Numbered from the stretch's first letter, positions 8,897 through 18,950 are shown. The stretch is 64,000 bases of DNA from Lachnospiraceae bacterium (GCA_015057025.1 SVFD01000003.1:242946-306945); one strand, 5' to 3'. Translations and numbers: made by a program. Notes: generated from the sequence alone by a model not told the origin.

Positions 8897-9955
8897 ATGG
8901 ATAGAGAAGAAAAAATGAAAGCACTGGATGCTGCGTTATCACAGATTGAGAGACAGTTTGGTAAAGGTTCTGTTATGAAGCTGGGAGACCCTGCATCACA
9001 GATGAATGTGGAAACTATCCCTACCGGTTCCTTGAGCCTGGATATTGCCCTTGGACTCGGTGGTATTCCTAAGGGAAGAATTGTAGAAATTTACGGACCG
9101 GAATCCAGTGGTAAAACGACAGTAACTTTACATATGATAGCAGAAGTTCAGAAGCGAGGCGGCATTGCAGGTTTTATTGATGCAGAACATGCCTTAGACC
9201 CTTCTTATGCGAAAGCAATCGGTGTAGATGTTGATAATATGTACATTTCACAGCCGGATAACGGGGAACAGGCATTGGAAATTACTGAAACCATGGTACG
9301 TTCCGGAGCAATTGATATTGTAGTTGTAGACTCTGTTGCGGCTTTGGTGCCTAAGGCTGAGTTGGATGGTGAAATGGGAGATTCACATGTGGGTTTGCAG
9401 GCGAGATTAATGTCTCAGGCACTTAGAAAGCTCACAGGTGCTATCGGACGTTCTAATTGTACTGTTATTTTTATTAATCAGTTAAGAGAAAAAGTAGGTG
9501 TGTTTTATGGTAATCCGCAGGTTACAACCGGAGGTAATGCCTTGAAATTCTATTCTTCCGTGAGAATGGAAATCAGACGTGTGGAACAGCTTAAACAGGG
9601 AGGAGATATTACCGGTAACCGTACTCGCGCCAAGATTGTAAAGAATAAGATTGCACCCCCCTTTAAAGAGGCTGAATTTGATATTATGTTCGGAGAAGGC
9701 ATCTCTTTTGAAGGTGATGTATTGGATTTAGCTGCCGAAGTGGGTATTATTAATAAAAGCGGTGCGTGGTATGCGTATGAAGGAAATAAAATCGGGCAAG
9801 GTAGAGAAAATGCAAAGACCTTTTTACAAGAGAACCCTGACATTTGCGCTGAAGTAGAGCAGAAGGTAAGAGCTCATTACGGTTTAGCAGGTACTGCATC
9901 TGAAATGGATGGAAAAAAAGAAAAGAAAACATCTAAGACAACAAAAGAAGAATAA
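8897..9955 (+). CDS. recA: Recombinase RecA
   Basis: DNA strand exchange protein and LexA co-protease. From ATG 8897 (after AAAAGGAGAAGAAA) it has 352 residues. Walker A GPESSGKT is at 67-74. The Walker B region reads [10 protein letters not shown], and the L2 loop region [20 protein letters not shown] matches the family. The Lys-rich acidic tail ends KTSKTTKEE. An upstream in-frame ATG at 8831 is rejected because it would place the promoter and LexA boxes inside the coding region. SOS control is expected from the upstream boxes. Confidence 0.97.
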   Translation: MDREEKMKALDAALSQIERQFGKGSVMKLGDPASQMNVETIPTGSLSLDIALGLGGIPKGRIVEIYGPESSGKTTVTLHMIAEVQKRGGIAGFIDAEHALDPSYAKAIGVDVDNMYISQPDNGEQALEITETMVRSGAIDIVVVDSVAALVPKAELDGEMGDSHVGLQARLMSQALRKLTGAIGRSNCTVIFINQLREKVGVFYGNPQVTTGGNALKFYSSVRMEIRRVEQLKQGGDITGNRTRAKIVKNKIAPPFKEAEFDIMFGEGISFEGDVLDLAAEVGIINKSGAWYAYEGNKIGQGRENAKTFLQENPDICAEVEQKVRAHYGLAGTASEMDGKKEKKTSKTTKEE

Positions 9956-10021
9956 TTTAGGCATAGATTTGTGAGTCAGTAGAACAGAAGAGATATTGAG
10001 CAATCACTGAGGATGATGTGG

Positions 10022-10043
10022 TAGGGACATGGATATGTCCCTA
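10022..10043 (+). repeat. Perfect hairpin between recA and recX
   Basis: TAGGGACAT (10022-10030), GGAT, ATGTCCCTA (10035-10043): a perfect 9-bp stem with a 4-base loop. It is followed by TCTGTCATTTG rather than a T-run, so it is a weak terminator at best. It may attenuate recX relative to recA or stabilise the upstream message. Confidence 0.55.
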
Positions 10044-10064
10044 TCTGTCATTTGTGAGGAAAAT

Positions 10065-10694
10065 ATGAAAGTAATAAAGATTGAAGAGTTTTCAAAAACA
10101 AAAATAAAAATTATATTTGAAAGTATGGAAGAGATAATTTTGTATAAAGCTGATTTGCGTCGATATCATATCGAGGAAGGCCAAGATTTGCAAATTGAGC
10201 AGGTAAATGTGTTAATGAGGGAATTATTACCTCGCAGAGCTAAAATGCGCTGTATGAAGCTTTTACAGAGTAAAGATTATACAGAAGGTGAAATTAGGGC
10301 TAAATTAGTAAATGACGGCTATCCGCAAAGCGTAATAGATGAGGCAGTTCAGTATTTGTATGGATATAAGTACTTAGATGATGAACGCTATGTAAAGCTT
10401 TATTATCAAAGCAGAAGTATGCGTAAAAGTAAGAAGCAAATCATAATTGATTTACAGCAAAAAGGTATATCGAAAGATACTATTATTGGTGTATTGGAAC
10501 AGGATTTTGACATCGATACGGAAGGTGGAGACAAATACTGCATATGTAAATGGCTTTTTAAAAAGAAATATGATGACGATAATTTTACATACGAGGAAAA
10601 AGAGAAGGTAAAAGCCTCCCTTTATCGAAAGGGTTTTCAGATTAATGATATTAATCAATGTATGCACAATTTTAGTTGGAAAAAATGTAAATAA
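10065..10694 (+). CDS. recX: Regulatory protein RecX
   Basis: Modulates RecA filament activity. I prefer the ATG at 10065 (209 residues, GAGGA at 10056-10060) over an ATG at 10029, because the earlier start lies inside the preceding hairpin. The protein has an N-terminal basic domain and then the tandem three-helix RecX repeats, seen in RAKMRCMKLLQSKDYTEGE and YGYKYLDDERYVKLY. It is probably co-expressed with recA under SOS control, as is usual when recX follows recA. Confidence 0.86.
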   Translation: MKVIKIEEFSKTKIKIIFESMEEIILYKADLRRYHIEEGQDLQIEQVNVLMRELLPRRAKMRCMKLLQSKDYTEGEIRAKLVNDGYPQSVIDEAVQYLYGYKYLDDERYVKLYYQSRSMRKSKKQIIIDLQQKGISKDTIIGVLEQDFDIDTEGGDKYCICKWLFKKKYDDDNFTYEEKEKVKASLYRKGFQINDINQCMHNFSWKKCK

Positions 10695-10718
10695 GTGGTT
10701 TTGTAAACCAATTATTAC

Positions 10719-10747
10719 TTGACATAATATTGTAAAAAGTTTAAACT
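10719..10747 (+). promoter_or_regulatory. rny promoter
   Basis: TTGACA (10719-10724), 17-base spacer, TAAACT (10742-10747); sigma-A type. It lies 87 bases before the rny start. Confidence 0.65.
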
Positions 10748-10833
10748 AGATATGTTGTAATATCGCATATTAGGGCTTTGTGCTCTATTAGATAATTGTA
10801 CAATGAAAATTTAATAAGGAGGTGATCCTGTAC

Positions 10834-12396
10834 ATGCCCGAAGTTAGCTTACTGGTTATGTTGATCGCTGTTCTTATTGCAGTCATTGTTTCTGCTGTGG
10901 TTTCTGCATTGATTTCACTTTCTGTTTATAAGAAGAAAGTTTCTAAGAAAATCGGCAATGCAGAGGAAAAGGCCAGAGAAATTATCGATGAAGCTTTAAA
11001 AACTGCTGAGGTAAAGAAACGTGAAGGTTTACTTGAAGTCAAGGAAGAGTCAATTAAGACAAAAAATGAGCTTGATAAGGAAATCAAAGAACGTCGAGCC
11101 GAGGCACAGCGCTATGAACGTAGAGTTCAGCAAAAAGAAGAAAGCGTTGATAAGAAATTAGAGGCAATCGAGAAGAAGGAAACCGCGTTAGCTGCAAAGG
11201 AAGAAGAATTAGCGAAGCAGAAAGAAATCATTTCAAAGTTAAACGAGCAGCGAGTACAGGAACTTGAACGAATTTCAGGTTTAACCTCTGAGCAAGCAAA
11301 AGAATACTTGTTGAAAATTGTTGAAGAAGATGTAAAACATGAAACCGCTGTGCTGATTAAAGAAATGGAAAGCAGAGCGAAAGAGGAAGCAGATAAGAAA
11401 GCAAAAGAATATGTGGTAAATGCCATTCAGAAATGTGCGGCAGACCATGTATCAGAAGTGGCTATTTCAGTTGTTCAGCTTCCCAGTGATGAAATGAAGG
11501 GTAGAATTATTGGTCGTGAGGGTAGAAATATTCGTACCTTAGAAACAATGACCGGTGTAGAATTGATTATTGATGATACTCCGGAAGCAGTTGTTCTTTC
11601 AGGCTTTGATCCTATTCGTAGAGAAGTGGCAAGAATTGCTCTTGAGAAATTGATTGTAGATGGCAGAATCCATCCCGCAAGAATTGAAGAAACAGTTGAA
11701 AAGGCAAGAAAAGAAGTTGAAACTCTTATTAAAGAAGAGGGTGAATCTGCATGTCTTGATGTTGGTGTACATGGTGTACATCCTGAGCTTGTAAGACTTC
11801 TTGGTAAGATGCGCTTTAGAACCAGTTATGGTCAGAATGCATTAAAGCATTCCATTGAAGTTGCACAGTTGTCAGGTCTTTTGGCTGCAGAAATGGGATT
11901 GGATGTGAGAATGGCTAAGAGAGCCGGTTTATTGCATGATATCGGTAAATCCGTAGATCAGGAAATGGAAGGTTCTCATATTCAGTTAGGTGCGGATTTA
12001 TGTAGAAAGTACAAAGAATCTGCAACTGTTATCAATGCTGTTGAGTCACATCATGGCGATGTTGAACCCACATCTTTAATTTCTTGTATTGTACAGGCTG
12101 CTGATGCTATTTCGGCTGCAAGACCCGGTGCAAGAAGAGAAACCTTAGAAACATATACATCACGATTGAAACAATTAGAAGAAATAACCAACAATTTCAA
12201 AGGCGTAGACAAGTCTTTTGCTATTCAGGCAGGTAGAGAAGTTCGTGTAATGGTAGTTCCTGAACAGGTTACAGATGATGACATGGTATTATTAGCTCGT
12301 GATATCTCCAAACAGATTGAAGCGGAATTGGCTTATCCCGGACAAATCAAGGTTAATGTTATCAGAGAATCTCGTGTAATTGATTACGCAAAATAA
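10834..12396 (+). CDS. rny: Ribonuclease Y
   Basis: Membrane-anchored endoribonuclease that initiates mRNA decay. From ATG 10834 (behind a full AAGGAGG at 10816-10822) the protein has 520 residues. It has an N-terminal membrane helix (about 5-27), a long charged coiled-coil (about 30-200), a KH RNA-binding domain ([15 protein letters not shown] near 225-245), and an HD domain ([10 protein letters not shown], then [10 protein letters not shown]) with the metal-binding His-Asp pair. A GTG at 10822 is in frame but lies within the ribosome binding site. It ends in a strong terminator. Confidence 0.96.
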   Translation: MPEVSLLVMLIAVLIAVIVSAVVSALISLSVYKKKVSKKIGNAEEKAREIIDEALKTAEVKKREGLLEVKEESIKTKNELDKEIKERRAEAQRYERRVQQKEESVDKKLEAIEKKETALAAKEEELAKQKEIISKLNEQRVQELERISGLTSEQAKEYLLKIVEEDVKHETAVLIKEMESRAKEEADKKAKEYVVNAIQKCAADHVSEVAISVVQLPSDEMKGRIIGREGRNIRTLETMTGVELIIDDTPEAVVLSGFDPIRREVARIALEKLIVDGRIHPARIEETVEKARKEVETLIKEEGESACLDVGVHGVHPELVRLLGKMRFRTSYGQNALKHSIEVAQLSGLLAAEMGLDVRMAKRAGLLHDIGKSVDQEMEGSHIQLGADLCRKYKESATVINAVESHHGDVEPTSLISCIVQAADAISAARPGARRETLETYTSRLKQLEEITNNFKGVDKSFAIQAGREVRVMVVPEQVTDDDMVLLARDISKQIEAELAYPGQIKVNVIRESRVIDYAK

Positions 12397-12403
12397 TTTA
12401 AAG

Positions 12404-12437
12404 CCTCTTACGGTGTAAGCCGTAAGAGGTTTTTTTA
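12404..12437 (+). terminator. Intrinsic terminator after rny
   Basis: CCTCTTACGG (12404-12413), TGTAAG loop, CCGTAAGAGG (12420-12429) and a T-run. Confidence 0.93.
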
Positions 12438-12515
12438 ATTGTGTATGATTTATCTGTTATTTATATCTTCTGTATTATGAATTGAATGGTAAAAAAATAT
12501 CATTTTTTCCTTGTG

Positions 12516-12544
12516 TTGACCGTGCTTTTGTAGTATTATACTAT
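12516..12544 (+). promoter_or_regulatory. Promoter of the aminotransferase gene
   Basis: TTGACC (12516-12521), 17-base spacer, TACTAT (12539-12544), upstream of the start at 12596. Confidence 0.5.
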
Positions 12545-12595
12545 GGAATAAAAAATATAGTAATGCGATTTATAATCGATATTGTGGAGCGAATC

Positions 12596-13879
12596 ATGAA
12601 AAAATATCAGGAATTAACCAGAGAAGAACTTTTATCATTAAGAGAACAGCTTTTAGCAGAATATGAGGATGCGAAAGGAAAAGGATTGAAGTTAGACATG
12701 TCCAGAGGTAAACCGGGTGTTTCACAACTCGAATTATCCATGCCCATGTTGGATGTGATTAACAGCAATTCTGACATGAAAACAGTTCTTGGTAATGATA
12801 CACGTAATTATGGTGATTTGGACGGTATCGGCGAATGCAGAAGATTGATGGCTGCAATGATGGGTGTTGAGAAGGACAACGTAGTTGTTTGTGGTAACTC
12901 CAGCTTAAATATTATGTATGATACAGTTTCACGTTCTATGACAAAGGGTGTGAATGGCTCTACACCTTGGGCAAAATTGGATAAGGTTAAGTTTTTATGT
13001 CCGGTTCCCGGTTATGACAGACACTTCAAAATTACTGAATATTTTGATATCGAAATGATTAATATTCCTCTTTATGAGGATGGTCCTGATATGGATATGG
13101 TAGAAGAATATGTAAACAATGATCCGGCCGTAAAAGGTATTTGGTGTGTTCCTAAATACTCAAATCCTACAGGCATTTCGTATTCCGATGAGGTTGTTAA
13201 ACGTTTTGCAAACTTAAAGCCTGCAGCAGAAGATTTTAGAATTTATTGGGATAATGCATACGGCATACATCATTTGTATGATGATAAGAGAGATGAAATT
13301 CTTAATATTTTAGATGAGTGTAAGAAGGCCGGAAATCCTGATATGGTGTATATTTTTGCATCAACATCAAAGATTAGTTTCCCGGGCTCAGGTATTTCGG
13401 CGGTTGCATCTTCTCTTGAGAATATTAAATTTATTGAGAGTCAGATGACAATCCAAACAATCGGTCATGATAAAATTAATCAGTTGCGTCATGCTCGTTT
13501 CTTTAATCAGGTTACTACCTTAGAAGAGCATATGAAAAAGCATGCCGACTTGATTCGTCCTAAATTTGAAGCAGTTTTAGATGTAATGGAAAAAGAACTT
13601 GGTGGTCTTGGAATTGGCACATGGACAAAGCCTTATGGCGGATATTTTATTTCTTTTGATTCGTTAGAAGGCTGTGCAAAAGCAATTGTAGCTAAGTGTA
13701 AAGAAGCAGGAGTTGTGCTCACAGGCGCAGGTGCTACTTACCCTTACGGAAAAGATCCTAAGGATTGCAATATTCGTATTGCACCTTCATTCCCTACACC
13801 GGAAGAAATGGCTATGGCGACTAACTTATTCGTGCTTTGCGTTAAACTTGTAAGTGTGGAGAAGTTATTAAATCAGTAG
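12596..13879 (+). CDS. PLP-dependent aminotransferase, PF12897 type (putative aspartate aminotransferase)
   Basis: Fold-type I PLP enzyme of about 427 residues from ATG 12596 (GGAG at 12586-12589). The opening LKLDMSRGKPGVSQLELS and the PLP-lysine region FASTSKISFPGSG are typical of the PF12897 group, whose members transfer amino groups between aspartate-like donors and 2-oxoacids. The cofactor-contacting NPTG motif appears in SNPTGISY. An upstream in-frame ATG at 12482 would include the promoter and is rejected. It appears to be a single-gene transcript bounded by terminators. Confidence 0.85.
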   Translation: MKKYQELTREELLSLREQLLAEYEDAKGKGLKLDMSRGKPGVSQLELSMPMLDVINSNSDMKTVLGNDTRNYGDLDGIGECRRLMAAMMGVEKDNVVVCGNSSLNIMYDTVSRSMTKGVNGSTPWAKLDKVKFLCPVPGYDRHFKITEYFDIEMINIPLYEDGPDMDMVEEYVNNDPAVKGIWCVPKYSNPTGISYSDEVVKRFANLKPAAEDFRIYWDNAYGIHHLYDDKRDEILNILDECKKAGNPDMVYIFASTSKISFPGSGISAVASSLENIKFIESQMTIQTIGHDKINQLRHARFFNQVTTLEEHMKKHADLIRPKFEAVLDVMEKELGGLGIGTWTKPYGGYFISFDSLEGCAKAIVAKCKEAGVVLTGAGATYPYGKDPKDCNIRIAPSFPTPEEMAMATNLFVLCVKLVSVEKLLNQ

Positions 13880-13886
13880 AGTTAGG

Positions 13887-13916
13887 AAACGAGTAGGGAG
13901 ACCTACTCGTTTACAT
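13887..13916 (+). terminator. Terminator after the aminotransferase gene
   Basis: Perfect 11-bp stem AAACGAGTAGG (13887-13897) with CCTACTCGTTT (13902-13912) around GAGA. The T-tract is short. Confidence 0.7.
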
Positions 13917-13961
13917 TTGATATATTAACTAAATGACGCTATTGATTATATATGTGGGAGC

Positions 13962-14513
13962 ATGAATATGGAAGACGTTAAGAGAATAAAAAGAGAACTG
14001 ATAGCCAAAGGCCATATTTTAGATTATTATCATGATACGGTTCAAATTGCTAACGGTAATGTAGCTGTGTGGGATTTTATCGGTCATAAGGGTGCCGCTG
14101 CAGTGGTTCCGGTATTAGAGGACGGCAGAATTCTTATGGTAAAACAATATCGTAATGCTTTGGATCGTTTTACGATAGAAATTCCGGCCGGTGGCCTTGA
14201 TACTGCGGATGAGCCTCACTATGATGCGGCAATGCGCGAATTAAGAGAAGAAACAGGTTATACTACAGATAAATTGGAATTGTTAATTGTTATCAACACT
14301 ACGGTTGCGTTTTGTAATGAAAAGATATCTATTTATGTTGCTAAATTGTCCGGGAAGGGCGGTGAACAGGAGCTGGATGAGGATGAATTTATTAATGTGA
14401 TTCCTTATGAACTAAGCGAACTGGAGCGCATGATTTATGCGGGAGAAATTACGGATTCCAAAACCATTGCTGCGATTATGGCGTATAAAAATAAGTATAT
14501 ACAGAAACCTTAA
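13962..14513 (+). CDS. Nudix hydrolase, ADP-ribose pyrophosphatase type
   Basis: Likely hydrolyses ADP-ribose to AMP and ribose 5-phosphate (NudF-like). The 183-residue protein has a complete Nudix box: G followed by five residues, E, seven residues, then RELREETGY (residues about 70-95). The preceding FTIEIPAGG is typical of the ADP-ribose group. The start at 13962 follows GGGAG; an ATG two codons later is equally possible. The terminator stem begins within its last codons. Confidence 0.88.
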   Translation: MNMEDVKRIKRELIAKGHILDYYHDTVQIANGNVAVWDFIGHKGAAAVVPVLEDGRILMVKQYRNALDRFTIEIPAGGLDTADEPHYDAAMRELREETGYTTDKLELLIVINTTVAFCNEKISIYVAKLSGKGGEQELDEDEFINVIPYELSELERMIYAGEITDSKTIAAIMAYKNKYIQKP

Positions 14514-14550
14514 ATATAAGAGAAAAACTTTTATATTTAAGGTTTTTCAT
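14505..14550 (+). terminator. Intrinsic terminator overlapping the end of the Nudix gene
   Basis: An 18-bp stem (14505-14522 with 14528-14545, one G-T pair) around an A5 loop, ending in a T-run. The left arm contains the stop codon. Confidence 0.85.
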
Positions 14551-14597
14551 ATTTTTGGAGAAAAGTGCATAGAGTATAAAAAAACGAAGGACGACTT

Positions 14598-15212
14598 GTG
14601 GGAGTCAGAAGATTAGAACAATATATTAAACCTAATATTATTATTTATATGCTTTTGCTCGGAGGATTTTTGATAGGAATGGTGATTTCCTTTGCAGGAA
14701 GCAAGGGTATGGGAACAATGGAATTATTGTGGCTGGACAGTACGATTATGTATTTAAAGTATGGTGAAATTCAATATCTGGATATGCTTTTTTATATTAT
14801 AAAAAAACGTTTGGGTACAATTTTACTTTTGCTTTTATTATGTATGTCGGGAAAAGGAAAATATTTTCTTCTGGGAGGAGTGGCACTGGCAGGATGCTTT
14901 TTAGGTTTTTTTGTTAGCGAATTCATTATCTCTAAAGGAATTATGGGGAGTATATTTCTTTTTATCAGTTTGTTCCCACACTATTTGTGCTACATATTCG
15001 CATATTATCAATTGCTTAAATATGTTCAAAGTATGGGGGATATCAAAACAAATATTAACCGACTTGGTCAACGAAAAACGAAAAATACTACTGCAGATAG
15101 TTATAATATTATAAAAAAACTGTCACCGATAGCAGTTGTCATAATAGGAATACTTCTGGAATGTTATGTAAATCCTTTTTTTCTAAAAATATTTTTAAAA
15201 TTTTTTATGTAA
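14598..15212 (+). CDS. SpoIIM-like membrane protein
   Basis: Hydrophobic protein of 204 residues with about five membrane segments (roughly 14-34, 75-85, 90-105, 110-140, 178-200). The size, topology and position directly before xerD resemble stage II sporulation protein M, part of the peptidoglycan-degrading engulfment machine (with SpoIID and SpoIIP). The start is GTG 14598 after GAAGGA. Sequence conservation of this family is low, so the assignment rests partly on context and is moderate. Confidence 0.6.
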   Translation: MGVRRLEQYIKPNIIIYMLLLGGFLIGMVISFAGSKGMGTMELLWLDSTIMYLKYGEIQYLDMLFYIIKKRLGTILLLLLLCMSGKGKYFLLGGVALAGCFLGFFVSEFIISKGIMGSIFLFISLFPHYLCYIFAYYQLLKYVQSMGDIKTNINRLGQRKTKNTTADSYNIIKKLSPIAVVIIGILLECYVNPFFLKIFLKFFM

Positions 15213-15312
15213 ATAATCACAAGATATTGTTCGAGTTAGTCAAAAAAAGCCGATATATTGTGAAAACCCCTTATTTCATATGGATTTCGTAAAAAAATCG
15301 TAAAAATTCTAA

Positions 15313-15341
15313 TTGCTTTTCTTGCAAAAGTTGACTATAAT
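15313..15341 (+). promoter_or_regulatory. xerD promoter and adjacent palindrome
   Basis: TTGCTT (15313-15318), 17-base spacer, TATAAT (15336-15341). Just downstream lies a nested palindrome: GTACTT and AAGTAC arms surround GTCAATGATTGAC (15353-15365), which may be an operator. Confidence 0.65.
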
Positions 15342-15398
15342 GGTACTTGCGTAGTCAATGATTGACATAAGTACATTTAGAGAAGGATATTTGGCTTG

Positions 15399-16283
15399 AT
15401 GGAACAGCGGATAGATGCATTTATATCATATATGCATAATATTAAAAAGACATCGACAAATACAGAATTATCCTATAAACGTGATTTAAATAAGTTGAAT
15501 CATTATCTCCGCGGAAAAGGTATTTTGGATGTGAATAAGGTTTCGGCATCTGACTTACAGGGGTTTGTTACATATATGGAGAAAGAAAACTTCGCGGCAG
15601 CAACAGTATCGCGAACCATTGCCTCCATGAAAGCATTTTGGCAGTATCTTGTAAATGAGAGTATTGTAAAAGAAGATGTGACTACAGCCTTAAAAGCACC
15701 GAAAATTGAGAAGAGAATTCCTGAAATCCTTTCAGAGAAGGATATTACTAAACTTTTGGAGCAACCTTCCGGAGATAGTCCGAAGCAGATTCGTGACAAA
15801 GCAATGCTTGAGCTTTTGTATGCAACAGGTATTCGAGTGACCGAACTGATTTCGTTAAAAACAACTGATGTAAATCTAACAATGGGATTTATCGTATGCA
15901 GAGATGCACATAAAGAGCGTGTAATTCCTTTTGGAACCAAGGCGAAGCAGGCATTAATAAATTATATCAACGGCACCAGAGACATCATGGTAGAGAATAA
16001 GGAGTCGGATGTACTGTTTGCAAATTGCTCCGGTGAGCAGATGAGTCGTCAGGGATTTTGGAAGATTATTAAGTATTATGCAAAGAAGGCCGGTATAGTG
16101 GCAGATATTACACCGCATACTTTAAGACATTCTTTTGCGGCACATCTTGTTGAGAATGGTGCAGACTTAAAGAGTGTGCAGGAAATGTTAGGACATTCTG
16201 ATATTTCAACAACACAGATATATGCGAACTTAAATCATAATCATTTAAGAGAAGTGTATGATAATGCACATCCCAGAAAATAA
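15399..16283 (+). CDS. xerD: Tyrosine recombinase XerD
   Basis: Core site-specific recombinase that resolves chromosome dimers. The 294-residue protein has an N-terminal SAM-like DNA-binding domain and the C-terminal catalytic domain. The catalytic residues are visible: Arg in TGIRVTELISL, HTLRHSF (HxxR), GHSDISTTQIYANL with the second His and the nucleophilic Tyr. It has no N- or C-terminal extension, as expected for the chromosomal enzyme rather than a phage integrase. ATG 15399 is preferred to a TTG one codon upstream; AGAAGGA lies upstream. Confidence 0.92.
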   Translation: MEQRIDAFISYMHNIKKTSTNTELSYKRDLNKLNHYLRGKGILDVNKVSASDLQGFVTYMEKENFAAATVSRTIASMKAFWQYLVNESIVKEDVTTALKAPKIEKRIPEILSEKDITKLLEQPSGDSPKQIRDKAMLELLYATGIRVTELISLKTTDVNLTMGFIVCRDAHKERVIPFGTKAKQALINYINGTRDIMVENKESDVLFANCSGEQMSRQGFWKIIKYYAKKAGIVADITPHTLRHSFAAHLVENGADLKSVQEMLGHSDISTTQIYANLNHNHLREVYDNAHPRK

Positions 16284-16319
16284 GATGGTAAATAATCGTT
16301 TTTAACTACATATAATATG

Positions 16320-16356
16320 AAAACCGTATCATTATTAAAATGGTACGGTTTTTTTG
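16320..16356. terminator. Bidirectional terminator between xerD and spoVB
   Basis: A 12-bp stem (16320-16331 with 16341-16352, one G-T pair) with A-run on the left and T-run on the right. It can stop both the rightward xerD and the leftward spoVB transcript. Confidence 0.85.
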
Positions 16357-16400
16357 TGTTTAAAAATTATTTTGTTAAAATGAATATAGATATTTTAAAT

Positions 16401-17726
16401 TTACAGATATTTCTTTAAAAAATATAAACTTAACAATGTACTCATAAACTGACTTACAATCAGCCCGATAATATAAGCATTAATGCCGTATATGGGAATT
16501 AAGAACCAAAGAAAGATAATCCGTATTGTCAACCCTAATACCTGAGTAATCAGACATTGCATGGTTTTTCCTTTGCCGTTTAGAATACTGCTTAAAGCGG
16601 AGGAAAGGTAAAGTAAAGGGCAGATAAAACTTAATTTTACTATATATTCACCGGCAATTTCGCTGTGGAACATAATTTGCCCCAGTAATTGCCCGCAGAA
16701 AAGAAAGAATAGCATACAGAGAATGCCCAAACCAAAGCAGAATAAAAAGGTTTTATTGGCAATGCGGCGAATTCGTTCGTTTTGCTTTTGCTCATCCGCC
16801 TCGGATATGGTGGGCAGGAGCATAACAGCAACGGAGCCGGTGAGGGCGTTTGGAAACAGAAGCAACGGAAGTACCATTCCGCATAAAACACCATAAAGGG
16901 AAAGTGCATCGCCGGAGGATAAACCGTACTTTTCCAGACTTTGAGGAAGTAAAACGGTTTCTGTGCCGGCAAAAAGATTAACAATGATGCGGTTAATGTT
17001 AATAATAACAGCCATTTTAAGTATATTTACAGTTAACTCCGGTACTTCTTCTCGGAAAGGAATCTGCGTGTTTGTAGTTATCGTTCTTGTTGAAATAGTA
17101 AATATTATGACGGACAAAAGTGTAGAGGCGGCTTCGCCGGCAAGCAGACCGATAGCTGCAACGCATAAAGGCGGAGTCTGTCCGTCGGCGGCCATTGTAT
17201 AACATATCATAAAAACACTTAATACCCGGATGGTTTGCTCCACAAGCTGTGTAATAGCAGAAATGCCGGCTTTTTTATGTCCTAAAAAATACCCGTTTAA
17301 GCAGGAGTGAATAGAACTAAGAGGAATAGAAAGGGCAATAATGCGTATTAAGGGGGCTGTTCTTATTTCTGACAAAAGAACTTCTGCAATAAAATCCGCA
17401 TTATAATATATGAGAATCGTGCAGGGAATGCTGATAAACAGTGAAAAAGCCATACCGACAAAGAGTACATAAGCGGCAGAACGGCTTTGCCCCCGGCTTT
17501 CTTTAGAGGCCACATATTTGGAAATGGCGGTTTGAAAACCGGAAATGCATAATGCATAAGATAGTGCCAAAACAGGAGATGTCAACTGGTAGATACCCAT
17601 TCCTTCTTCGCCAAATTGAGAAGAGAGAAACATTCTGTAAAAAAAACCGATTAAACGAGTGATAAAAGAAGCAATGGTTAAAATAGCAGTGCCGGTGATG
17701 ATAGGACTTAATTTTTTCGCATTCAT
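16401..17726 (-). CDS. spoVB: SpoVB-type lipid flippase (MOP/PST superfamily)
   Basis: Polytopic membrane protein of 441 residues with about 12-14 hydrophobic segments, belonging to the polysaccharide-transport/MurJ-like exporter superfamily. The N-terminal KLSPIITGTAILTIASFITRL pattern, here split over residues 4-25, is typical of SpoVB, needed for spore cortex formation in Bacilli; some paralogues translocate lipid II. It is the distal gene of a leftward pair with the PHP phosphatase. Spore function is inferred from family membership only. Confidence 0.85.
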   Translation of the reverse strand: MNAKKLSPIITGTAILTIASFITRLIGFFYRMFLSSQFGEEGMGIYQLTSPVLALSYALCISGFQTAISKYVASKESRGQSRSAAYVLFVGMAFSLFISIPCTILIYYNADFIAEVLLSEIRTAPLIRIIALSIPLSSIHSCLNGYFLGHKKAGISAITQLVEQTIRVLSVFMICYTMAADGQTPPLCVAAIGLLAGEAASTLLSVIIFTISTRTITTNTQIPFREEVPELTVNILKMAVIININRIIVNLFAGTETVLLPQSLEKYGLSSGDALSLYGVLCGMVLPLLLFPNALTGSVAVMLLPTISEADEQKQNERIRRIANKTFLFCFGLGILCMLFFLFCGQLLGQIMFHSEIAGEYIVKLSFICPLLYLSSALSSILNGKGKTMQCLITQVLGLTIRIIFLWFLIPIYGINAYIIGLIVSQFMSTLLSLYFLKKYL

Positions 17727-17786
17727 AGAGAGTCCTTAGAAGGTTCTTTTTACTATTTTTATGATTTAAAACAGCCGATATGAAAG

Positions 17787-17830
17787 AAAACCTTTCTGTT
17801 TAGCATATTAACGGCTTACAGAAAGGTTTT
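17787..17830 (-). terminator. Terminator between the PHP phosphatase gene and spoVB (minus strand)
   Basis: A 13-bp perfect stem (17787-17799 with 17818-17830), loop of 18 bases, T-rich on the minus-strand exit side. It lies between two leftward genes, so spoVB probably has its own promoter. Confidence 0.75.
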
Positions 17831-17841
17831 TATTAAATAAT

Positions 17842-18663
17842 TTATTTATTAATGGGTATAAACTCAGGCTTGCGAGCTTTAAATATCGTATAATATTTGA
17901 AACCGCAGGAAAGTAAAAGGGGTTCCAGTTTGTCGTATCCGAAGGCAATGTCTTCGGGTTTGTGTGCGTCGCTTCCGGTTGTTAAAATTTCACCGCCTAA
18001 GGAACGGTATAGTTTCAATATGTCGGCACAGGGGTTCGGTGCATTAAGTCCCTGGCGAAAACCGGCGGAGTTTACTTCAATACCCTTGCCTTTTTCAATA
18101 ATGGTTTTTAAAATATCTTCCAAAATATCAGAATAATCAGAAAAACGGAAATCTTTGTTTTGTGTCGGGGCGTATCTGACAACGTAGTCAAGGTGGCCAT
18201 ATACATCATAATCCGTAAAGTTATGTACATTTGTACGGATATCTTCAAAATACGACTGTAAGCATTCCTTTTGAGAACGGTCCTTCCAAAATTGAGGATA
18301 ATAGGGGTCCATGCCTTGACACAGATGAGAAGAACCGATAACAAAATCAAAGGCATATTTGTTTATATATTCGCTTAATTCCTGATATATATGTTTTTGT
18401 ATGCCGATTTCCACACCGCGTCGGATATCTATTTTATCCTTATATAAATCAGCTGTCTGAATGAGGGAGTTCATATAACGTTCTGTATCCAAATCAAACA
18501 TGCCGATTTCTTCTTCACAAGGATAAGGAAAGGAAGGGTCGTTATGATCTGTGAAACAGATAGTATTCAAGCCTCTGGCAACAGCTCCGTGCACCATGTG
18601 ACCAAGCGCTGCTTTGGAATCGCCGGAAAAATTGCTGTGCATATGAAAATCGCTGTGTAACAT
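17842..18663 (-). CDS. Histidinol-phosphatase, PHP family
   Basis: PHP-superfamily metal-dependent phosphoesterase of 273 residues. The metal-binding HxH motif opens the protein (SDFHMHSNFSGDSK), followed by FTDHND and later EVNSAG and GSDAHKPEDIAFGY, which supply further metal ligands. HisJ/HisK-type enzymes hydrolyse histidinol phosphate in histidine synthesis, but no other his gene is in the window, so the substrate is uncertain. Confidence 0.85.
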   Translation of the reverse strand: MLHSDFHMHSNFSGDSKAALGHMVHGAVARGLNTICFTDHNDPSFPYPCEEEIGMFDLDTERYMNSLIQTADLYKDKIDIRRGVEIGIQKHIYQELSEYINKYAFDFVIGSSHLCQGMDPYYPQFWKDRSQKECLQSYFEDIRTNVHNFTDYDVYGHLDYVVRYAPTQNKDFRFSDYSDILEDILKTIIEKGKGIEVNSAGFRQGLNAPNPCADILKLYRSLGGEILTTGSDAHKPEDIAFGYDKLEPLLLSCGFKYYTIFKARKPEFIPINK

Positions 18664-18834
18664 TTGAATATACTCCTTTTGTAACTTTTATAATTACATT
18701 ATAATTTATTCTGTATTTAAATGTAAACAGGGTAATTTTGCACCAGAAAAATGTTTTGTTTGGTACTTTTTAAGATGATTTTGATAAAAAGATGATTTTT
18801 TTACCATATTTGTCCTAAAATTATAAAAAGTATC

Positions 18835-18863
18835 TTGAATTTTTACCTATGTTTATGTAAAAT
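18835..18863 (+). promoter_or_regulatory. gap promoter
   Basis: TTGAAT (18835-18840), 17-base spacer, TAAAAT (18858-18863). It leaves a leader of about 80 bases before gap. The leader includes TTTGACAATCATT and its near-inverse AATGATTTTCAT, a possible operator. No CggR-like regulator gene is present. Nothing else is seen in the 18664-18834 gap. Confidence 0.65.
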
Positions 18864-18950
18864 AAGAGTGCTGACAAAAGTTTGACAATCATTTAATTAA
18901 AAAATGATTTTCATAAAAAGCTAAATTTATTTCTAGGAGGAATTAGAAAA

